A DNA stretch of 39,831 bases from an uncultured Opitutales bacterium (lineage in GTDB: Bacteria > Verrucomicrobiota > Verrucomicrobiia > Opitutales > Intestinicryptomonadaceae): NCBI GenBank assembly GCA_900546565.1, contig URDC01000010.1:1-39831 (forward strand). The letters are read 5' to 3'. A program made the position numbers and the translations under genes. Every line of letters begins with the position of its first letter. Position 1 is the first letter of the stretch. A model generated the notes under the pieces. That model did not search any database and was not told the DNA's origin. It saw only the letters and a program-made list of their open reading frames with translations. Positions 34,511 to 39,831 of the stretch are shown here, in pieces.

Positions 34511-35905
34511 ATGAAACTTCATCATTTTAAGCCAAAGAAGGAAAAGAAGGGGCTTCTGTATCAGGTATTTGTCGTTGTTGCGGCAATCCAGATTACGTTG
34601 CTTATAAGCTTCGCCAGTTACGTCGTTACCCGCACGGTTTTGGAGGACGAAAACGAATTCAAAGCGCCCCCCTCAACCGCAAAAGTCGACCTCGCGCCCA
34701 AAGAACAAAAAGTGCGCGTCGAGCGCCAGCAGAAAAAGTCGTCAAAACTCACAAAGCGTATCAGCATTTCGAATCCGAACAACGTAAATACGCCCGACGT
34801 GAAAATCAACCTGCCTGCGACAATCGCTTCGGGCGGCGGCATATCGACGATTTCCGACAAACAGATTAACGCAAACCTCAAAATCGCGGTTTCGACAGTC
34901 AACCTATTCGGACTCTCGGCAAAGGCGGAAAAAATCCTCATCTGCATCGACGCTTCGCCTTACCTGATGACCGACGAACGCGGCGGCTTGGACACCTATA
35001 AAGTCATTCGCGAAGACATTAAAAAACTCGTCAACCAGCTGCCTTCGACATCGCTTTTCAATCTTATGGCATTCGACGTCACTTCGGGCACGCGTATGAG
35101 CTTCTTCCAGCCCAATTTGGTTGCCGCAACTCCGTTCAATAAAAAATTGGCGGGCGGCTGGATTGACCCGATAAATTCGAGCCTCAAACTCATCGGCGTG
35201 CGCGGCCGCCAGTATGATTTGAAATACGACTTTCTCCCCCAGCCCCCGGGGCAGGAAAACGCCAACAACATCTACCGCGTCTATCAGGCGGCATTGGAGC
35301 AGGGGGCGGACGCAATCTGGTTTCTGACGACGCATTGGGCAAGTCCCGAGGCAATTCGCCAGCCGCTTTCCGACGCCCAAACGCAAAACTACCAGCGTCA
35401 AATGGAGAAATACGAAAACGACAAAGTGCGTATGCTCAAAGCCGCCAAGTGGACTGAGGAAGACCAGCTTAAATACGAACTCGAACTGCGCAAACTTTGG
35501 GCGGACGCCGTCAAAAAAGGCCGCGCTTGGGTGAAAAACACAAACAAGGAAAGAGCCGCAAAGGGGATTCCGCTCTACGTCGGCACACCGCAGGACGCCG
35601 CCAACGAGCAAAAGTTGCAGGCAAAATACACGGGTAAGACGCCGCCGTCAATCAAACTGAAACGCCCGCAAATGCGCTATAAGTCATACGGCACGCGCGG
35701 CATATATACCTTCTACCACAAAAAATTGCTCAAAGAAATCTATTACGAACGCAACCTCAAACCGCCGATAGTAAATATGATTGTCTTTAAGGGCAAGGAC
35801 GAAGCAATCAACCCGAATGAGATGAAGGGTATCAAGTCTTTCTGCACCTCGAATAACGGCGGTAGAGTCCGTGTTCTACGCGGCTTACAGGCAGTCAAAG
35901 ACTAA
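34511..35905 (+). CDS. Membrane-anchored protein with degenerate VWA-like domain
   Basis: A 464-residue protein. A basic cytoplasmic N-terminus (KPKKEKKG), one transmembrane helix (about 17-40), and a Lys/Arg-rich periplasmic linker (about 58-85) precede a von Willebrand A-like domain from about 130. That domain shows a VDASxS-type first strand, written ICIDASPYL (MIDAS position 5 is Tyr, not Ser), then LNQLPSTSLFNLMAFD-like and AIWFLTTHW strands. A charged helical insert occupies about 295-350. The altered MIDAS suggests weak or no metal binding. TonB- and ExbD-like genes, which often accompany such proteins, are not here. It is the third gene of the operon. Confidence 0.78.
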   Translation: MKLHHFKPKKEKKGLLYQVFVVVAAIQITLLISFASYVVTRTVLEDENEFKAPPSTAKVDLAPKEQKVRVERQQKKSSKLTKRISISNPNNVNTPDVKINLPATIASGGGISTISDKQINANLKIAVSTVNLFGLSAKAEKILICIDASPYLMTDERGGLDTYKVIREDIKKLVNQLPSTSLFNLMAFDVTSGTRMSFFQPNLVAATPFNKKLAGGWIDPINSSLKLIGVRGRQYDLKYDFLPQPPGQENANNIYRVYQAALEQGADAIWFLTTHWASPEAIRQPLSDAQTQNYQRQMEKYENDKVRMLKAAKWTEEDQLKYELELRKLWADAVKKGRAWVKNTNKERAAKGIPLYVGTPQDAANEQKLQAKYTGKTPPSIKLKRPQMRYKSYGTRGIYTFYHKKLLKEIYYERNLKPPIVNMIVFKGKDEAINPNEMKGIKSFCTSNNGGRVRVLRGLQAVKD

Positions 35906-35942
35906 TCTCCCCGTCCTCGAAAAGAAAATTTTCCCAAAACAA

Positions 35943-35970
35943 AAGCGTTCCCGCCACGGAACGCTTTTTT
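35943..35970 (+). terminator. Intrinsic terminator of the TPR/VWA operon
   Basis: A nine-base stem (35943-35951 with 35958-35966) with flanking A and T runs lies 38 bases after the VWA-like gene. Confidence 0.85.
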
Positions 35971-36129
35971 CATTTTTGCATCCACCCCCGCGATTTCAAA
36001 ATACGAATATAAACAACCCTAAACGCCAAAAAAAACACCCATTCCAACTCTTGCGCGCAACATACCTTTCATAATTCTTGCTAAAAACACCACTCCGAAA
36101 GAAATTAACACCACGAAAGAATTTTTTTC

Positions 36130-36158
36130 TTGATTCGCGGCGGCGGAAATATTGTAAT
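36130..36158 (+). promoter_or_regulatory. Promoter of tRNA-Val
   Basis: TTGATT (36130-36135), a 17-base spacer and TGTAAT (36153-36158) are followed by the tRNA 17 bases later. Confidence 0.6.
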
Positions 36159-36174
36159 AGCCGAATTATTTTCA

Positions 36175-36247
36175 GGGGATATAACTCAGTTGGTTAGAGT
36201 GTCTGCATCACACGCAGGAAGTCCTCGGTTCGAGTCCGAGTATCCCC
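36175..36247 (+). tRNA. tRNA-Val (anticodon CAC)
   Basis: A 73-base cloverleaf. The acceptor GGGGATA pairs with TATCCCC, and the D arm ACTC/GAGT is intact. The anticodon arm TCTGC-ATCACAC-GCAGG gives anticodon CAC, and the T arm CTCGG-TTCGAGT-CCGAG follows. CCA is not encoded. It stands alone with its own promoter and terminator. Confidence 0.95.
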
Positions 36248-36265
36248 ATTTTCCGAATTTCAAAC

Positions 36266-36297
36266 GGCGCGCTCGGCATCCCCGACGCGCCTTTTTT
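36266..36297 (+). terminator. Terminator of tRNA-Val
   Basis: GGCGCG (36266-36271) pairs with CGCGCC (36286-36291), with an inner TCGG/CCGA stem, and is followed by six T. It lies 19 bases after the tRNA. Confidence 0.8.
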
Positions 36298-36402
36298 GCG
36301 CCGTTCCCGCGCGTTGCGCAACAACGTTTTTCATTGAAAATCCCCGCAAAAGGCGCAAAAAAAGCTTGATTTATGCGGGGTTTACTTGACAATTCAATTT
36401 CG

Positions 36403-36621
36403 ATGAAAAAGGAAAGGCTGACCGACAAACCCGACCTTTCGACCCCGATTTCGGAATCCAAAATTTATCAGGATTTTCTGGCGGAGAAAGAGGAGGTTTT
36501 AAAGCATAAGTGGCTTGAATCCGAAAAGGCGAGGCACGATATCGGCTATGAACGCGCCGCAGTCGACTGGATTATGAACCACCGCGAAAAGTGGCGCGCC
36601 GATAGGCGTTCGAAGCAATAA
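36403..36621 (+). CDS. Small hypothetical protein, DUF4032-C-terminus-like
   Basis: A 72-residue soluble, charged, helical protein. The central run KHKWLESEKARHDIGYERA resembles the HRW-x-SE-x-GRDVG-x-A pattern I associate with DUF4032 C-termini; this is memory-based and weak. I chose the ATG at 36403 (MKKERLTDKP); an in-frame ATG at 36373 would add ten residues. It lies after the tRNA-Val terminator and has a strong terminator of its own, which supports it being a real gene. Confidence 0.55.
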   Translation: MKKERLTDKPDLSTPISESKIYQDFLAEKEEVLKHKWLESEKARHDIGYERAAVDWIMNHREKWRADRRSKQ

Positions 36622-36646
36622 CGCGCAATTTTCCCCGCGCTGTTTT

Positions 36647-36679
36647 CGCCCGACCGCAAACCGTCGGGCGTTTTTGTTT
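36647..36679 (+). terminator. Intrinsic terminator
   Basis: A perfect eight-base stem (36647-36654, CGCCCGAC, with 36663-36670) is followed by TTTTTGTTT. It lies 26 bases after the small protein gene. The following 210 bases up to the decarboxylase show nothing recognisable. Confidence 0.85.
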
Positions 36680-36889
36680 GAACGCCGCGACTTAGCTTGC
36701 AAAACCGCCTGCCAACTTGCCTCTCCGCTCTCCAAAAAAACGCAAACACCGAACCGTTTACTCCTTTTCTTCCCCATCTTTTCGCTTCCCGACTCCCGCG
36801 CAAAAGCATTCTAAAATCGACTCACTCGGCAACATTTCCTTCGCCGAAATCAACCTAACCAGAGCAATCATTTTCTAACACGAAATATT

Positions 36890-38062
36890 ATGGAAAATTA
36901 TCCAGACAAAAAGGCAATGGCAGAGCTTGACGCCGTCGCCGCCGACATCGCTGCCCGCAAATTCAACCAGCTTGGCTATCCGTTCAATCAGGACACGGGG
37001 CTTTCGTCGTTCTACCGCTGGCTCGCCGACACAAAGCTCGGCGACATCACGCTAATCAACGTCGGCGATCCCTACAAAACAGACTGGGATATGCTCAACA
37101 CCGACAAGTTCGAAACCGCGTGCATCGACTTCCTCGCCCGCGCCTACGGCTTCAAAAGCGACTACTGGGGCGTCATCACAAACGGCGGCTCGGACGGCAA
37201 CATGCACGGCATTTACTTCGGGCGCAAGGCGTTGGCGCAGCAGTGTCCGAACTTGCAGCCAATCCTCTACGTTTCGGAAGAAGCCCACTATTCCGTCAAA
37301 AAGCTCGGCGACATTCAGAATATCGAAACGCGCACAATCCGCGCCCGCAAAATGGGGCAAATGGACGTTGAAGACTTCGCCGCGAAGCTCGACCCCGCGC
37401 GTCCTGCGCTTGTGGCAATCGCAATCGGCGGCACGTTCAAGGGCGCGATTGACGACCAGCGCGCCATTGACGAAGTTCTCGCCGCAGTACGCCCGCCCGC
37501 GGTCTACCGCCACTTGGACGTTGCGCTTTTCGGCGGCTATCTGCCCTTCCTCGACGACGCCCGCGCCCGCGCGATTCTCGACGCCGAAAAAATGGGCTTC
37601 GACTCCCTCGCCGTCTCGGGGCACAAATTTTTCTCGCTCAACGAACCCGCCGGCGTTTTCATTTGCCGCCGCGAAGTTTTGGAGAGCGTCCATTCCAACC
37701 CCGTTCCCTATCTCAAAGGCGTCATTCCCACAATCAGCTGTTCGCGCAGCGGCTTCGACGCCCTCAAACTCTATTGGCGTCTGCATTCAATCGGCGGCGC
37801 GGAGGGCTTGCGCGCACAGGCAAACCACTGTCTTGCAATGAGCGCTCTTATGCTTTCCGAGCTGCGCCGCAACGGGGTCGACGCTTGGAGAAACGAATTT
37901 TCCAACACGGTTTTCTTCCGCCGGCCGTCCGAAAAAGTCGTCAAAGAGTTTGCTCTTGCCTGCAATTCCTATCCCGACTTCGGCGACCTCTCGCACGTAG
38001 TGGTGATGCAGTATTTCACCCCCTCTCTCATCAAAAAAATTGCGAGGGCGTGCGCCTCTTAA
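36890..38062 (+). CDS. hdc: PLP-dependent histidine-decarboxylase-like enzyme
   Basis: A 390-residue group II PLP decarboxylase. It opens with GYPFNQ and INVGDPY segments like those of bacterial histidine decarboxylases. Visible active-site parts are TNGGSDGNMHG (98-107), the PLP-stacking His133 in EEAHYSVKK, HLDVALFGG (Asp210) and the Schiff-base lysine in SGHKFFSL (Lys246). The best guess is histidine to histamine; related amino acids cannot be excluded. No histidine/histamine antiporter is next to it. Its last six residues (ARACAS) and stop codon coincide with the outer end of epsilon element 6, so its C-terminus appears to have been rewritten by the repeat. Confidence 0.85.
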   Translation: MENYPDKKAMAELDAVAADIAARKFNQLGYPFNQDTGLSSFYRWLADTKLGDITLINVGDPYKTDWDMLNTDKFETACIDFLARAYGFKSDYWGVITNGGSDGNMHGIYFGRKALAQQCPNLQPILYVSEEAHYSVKKLGDIQNIETRTIRARKMGQMDVEDFAAKLDPARPALVAIAIGGTFKGAIDDQRAIDEVLAAVRPPAVYRHLDVALFGGYLPFLDDARARAILDAEKMGFDSLAVSGHKFFSLNEPAGVFICRREVLESVHSNPVPYLKGVIPTISCSRSGFDALKLYWRLHSIGGAEGLRAQANHCLAMSALMLSELRRNGVDAWRNEFSNTVFFRRPSEKVVKEFALACNSYPDFGDLSHVVVMQYFTPSLIKKIARACAS

Positions 38063-38500
38063 TCGAGTTCATTTTTTATACACCTGAAAATCTTTCCTCA
38101 ACGAGGAAAGATTTTTTTGTATTTAAACTCGATTAAGAGGCGCACTCGCAGCCAAAAATGACTCGCGTTTGCTACGCAAACCGTCTTGCCCCTACGGGGT
38201 CGTTGCTTGGCAACGCTCAAACGCGCTACGCTTGTTTTCGGTTTCGCTTCGCCTCACATACCTAAGTATGCTTCGGCTCGCAAAGCCGCGATTTTATGGC
38301 ACGCGCCTCGCCCGTTTTTTCGGCTCACACGTTTACCATAATCCGAAAAATAATGGGAAAGCTTAACTTCGTTCCGCTTTACTTTAACAAATAGATAAAG
38401 CGCATTGGCAGAGCCAATCGCGCCGCTTACCAAACAATGGAAACCCGCCCAGCGGGCGAAGCGCATTGGCAGAGCCAATTGCGCCGCTTTCGAAACTATA
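38042..38500 (-). repeat. Composite hairpin repeat, copy 5
   Basis: Minus-oriented copy filling the 506-base gap between the decarboxylase and the phosphoesterase. Read on the minus strand it has: two tandem alpha units (38459-38490 and 38397-38430, each ATTGGC-AGA-GCCAAT on the plus strand), a beta-like segment (about 38358-38385), gamma (about 38289-38350), delta-2 (38239-38288), inverted delta-1 (38158-38238), and epsilon (38050-38145). The order of delta-1 and delta-2 is swapped relative to copy 3. Bases 38501-38568 hold only an A/T-rich leader for the next gene. Confidence 0.82.
38050..38145. terminator. Epsilon element 6 overlapping the hdc stop
   Basis: A perfect 20-base inverted repeat (38050-38069 with 38126-38145; GTGCGCCTCTTAATCGAGTT) encloses AATCTTTCC/GGAAAGATT (about 38089-38113) with T7. 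The left arm contains the last codons and the TAA of hdc (38060-38062). It is likely a two-way terminator. Confidence 0.7.
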
Positions 38501-38568
38501 AAAGTTTTGCAAAAAAATTTGCGTTCGTATAGTTTTATTTTCAATAAGAACAAAATCTATATATAAAA

Positions 38569-39705
38569 ATGAAAAAAATAAAAATCATATCATTGTTATT
38601 TGTGTGTTTAATTTCGGGGGCGGTTTGCTTTGCAGCCGACGCCAAAAAGTCGGACGCGCCCAAGAAGAGCGATGCCCAGCTGCGCCGCGAGTATATGCAA
38701 AAAGACCTTGCAACCCTCAAAGACCTCGGCGAGCCGCGCCTTTCCTCGCGCGGTTCGGCTTCGATAATCCTTTTCGGCGACACCCAGACCTATACTCCCA
38801 AAATGCAGAACCACGGCATCCTCGATTTGATGACGTCTTGGACTGCCGTCAATATCAAAAAACTCAACATCAAAGCCGTTGTCGGCGTCGGCGATATTGT
38901 CGAACACAACGGCTCGATCAACACACCGTCCGGCTCGAACCAAAATTACGTGCAAATGTGGAATGCAATCTCGCGCTGCTTCGAGCGTCTTGACAATCGC
39001 GTTCCCTGCATCCTCTCGACGGGCAACCACGATTACGGCGGCATTTGGTATCAAGGGAAAAGCTCCAAGGGGACGTCGTTTTTCTCGAAGTACTTCAATC
39101 CCGCCCGCAACTACCTCACACAGGAGGCTCTGATTGAAGTCTACGCCCCGCATAACCAAGTTGAAACTCTCGACAATGCCTTTTATAAAATCGACCTCGG
39201 CGGCAAGTGGGGCGTCTGGAATTTTCTCGTTCTCGAATTCGACCCGAGCAAGGAAGTTTTGGATTGGGCGGTAAAACTCCTGTCGCAGCCCAAATACAAA
39301 GAGTCAAAAGTCGTTCTCGTGACCCATTCGATGATTGACTTCAAAAACGAACTCAAAGCCAAACGCATCTGGGAAACACTCGTTTCGAAATGCCCGCAAA
39401 TTAAAACCGTTTGGTGCGGACACGAATGCGTAAACACAACCGACTTCGAACAGGGCGTGGGTTACCTCGAAATGAAAAACGACGCGGGCAACATTGTTCC
39501 GATGATGATGTTCGACCCTCAGACTGTCGGCGGCGGATTCGGCGGCAACGGCGGCGACGGCTGGCTGCGTATTCTGGAATTTATGCCCGACGGCAAGACT
39601 GTCAAAGTCTTCACTTATTCGCCGCTGTTCGGCATTTCGCCGATGACAAAACGCCTCGCTTGGCGCACCGCGAAATACGATATGTTCACCATCACCCTCC
39701 ACTAA
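38569..39705 (+). CDS. Secreted calcineurin-like metallophosphoesterase
   Basis: A 378-residue exported protein with signal peptide 1-22 (VCFAAD) and a basic linker. The five metallophosphoesterase blocks are present in order: FGDTQ (Asp71; the usual His is Gln), GVGDIVEHNG (Asp109), STGNHDYGG (153-155), LVTHSMID (near 252), and WCGHECV (near 285; GHxH is GHE here). The altered first and last blocks suggest changed metal ligands, but the two-metal core residues remain. The substrate is unknown; extracellular phosphomonoesters or nucleotides are plausible. It has an A/T-rich leader and is followed six bases after its stop by an epsilon element. Confidence 0.85.
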   Translation: MKKIKIISLLFVCLISGAVCFAADAKKSDAPKKSDAQLRREYMQKDLATLKDLGEPRLSSRGSASIILFGDTQTYTPKMQNHGILDLMTSWTAVNIKKLNIKAVVGVGDIVEHNGSINTPSGSNQNYVQMWNAISRCFERLDNRVPCILSTGNHDYGGIWYQGKSSKGTSFFSKYFNPARNYLTQEALIEVYAPHNQVETLDNAFYKIDLGGKWGVWNFLVLEFDPSKEVLDWAVKLLSQPKYKESKVVLVTHSMIDFKNELKAKRIWETLVSKCPQIKTVWCGHECVNTTDFEQGVGYLEMKNDAGNIVPMMMFDPQTVGGGFGGNGGDGWLRILEFMPDGKTVKVFTYSPLFGISPMTKRLAWRTAKYDMFTITLH

Positions 39706-39710
39706 AAACC

Positions 39711-39831
39711 GCGAGGACACGTTTCTTTGGTGGTGGTGAATTTTAAAAATGTGAAAAGGCGTTCGCAAGAGCGCCTTTTTTTTTGTAAATAAATTCACCA
39801 CCAAAGAAACGCTCTCGGGCATCATTCGGTT
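39711..39831 (-). repeat. Composite hairpin repeat, copy 6 (epsilon end only, cut by window end)
   Basis: It starts with the boundary sequence GCGAGGAC (39711-39718), six bases after the phosphoesterase stop. Epsilon arms of the second type follow: the left arm 39721-39745 carries one extra GGT, and the right arm is 39790-39810. They enclose GGCGTTC-GCAA-GAGCGCC (39758-39775) and T9. The last 21 bases match the reverse complement of 27485-27506, showing that the rest of a minus-oriented element continues past the window. Confidence 0.75.

Overview
The window reads as chromosome of a Gram-negative bacterium. It carries a Kdo-activating enzyme, an O-antigen-ligase-like protein, a lipoprotein signal and many Sec signal peptides. 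My best guess is a host- or gut-associated Verrucomicrobiota (Opitutae-like). That rests on the mixture of secreted glycosidases, Lys/Ala/Pro-rich tailed proteins and a large TPR/VWA envelope operon; no marker phylogeny was possible. Genes are closely packed, with no phage, plasmid or transposase genes.

Layout. 452-5650 (+): isocitrate dehydrogenase, a PfkB-type sugar kinase, ProA and a single-pass membrane protein. 6202-8662 (+): a glutamine amidotransferase and a secreted GH30-like glycosidase. 8820-9245 (-): a histone-H1-like protein. 9372-12209 (+): a DegT sugar aminotransferase, a KdsB enzyme with an unusual membrane extension, and a PmtA-like methyltransferase. 12320-14032 (-): a MurU-AmgK fusion for peptidoglycan sugar recycling. 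14136-17123 (+): a SurA/PpiD-like chaperone, a small glycan-binding-like protein and an EamA transporter. 17710-21545 (-): tRNA-Leu and an operon of rsmA, a hydrolase, a DJ-1 protein and an O-antigen-ligase-like protein. 21614-27030 (+): mazG, a YgjP-like metalloprotease, glnS, a GH43-like lipoprotein and ilvE. 27657-29950 (-): a cyclophilin and ilvB. 30204-35905 (+): a three-gene envelope operon (giant TPR protein, acidic-tailed secreted protein, membrane VWA-like protein). 36175-39705 (+): tRNA-Val, a small protein, a histidine-decarboxylase-like enzyme and a secreted metallophosphoesterase.

The most striking content is not in the genes. All five gene-free stretches longer than about 450 bases, and the last 120 bases of the window, are filled by one family of composite repeats about 300-570 bases long, built of hairpin modules (called alpha, zeta, beta, gamma, delta and epsilon here). 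Stem sequences differ between copies, yet the two arms of each stem stay complementary. Each well-defined element ends in epsilon, a long inverted repeat with variable arms wrapped around a terminator-like hairpin. Epsilon usually lies against the 3' end of a gene, and in one case it supplies the last codons and the stop codon of the decarboxylase. Modules are tandemly repeated, swapped and inverted between copies. This looks like a family of structured non-coding mobile elements or structured RNAs. I do not recognise it from any named family.

Metabolic themes are cell-envelope sugars (DegT, KdsB, ligase, MurU-AmgK), branched-chain amino acids (ilvB, ilvE), proline and TCA metabolism (proA, icd), glycan breakdown (GH30, GH43) and envelope protein assembly.
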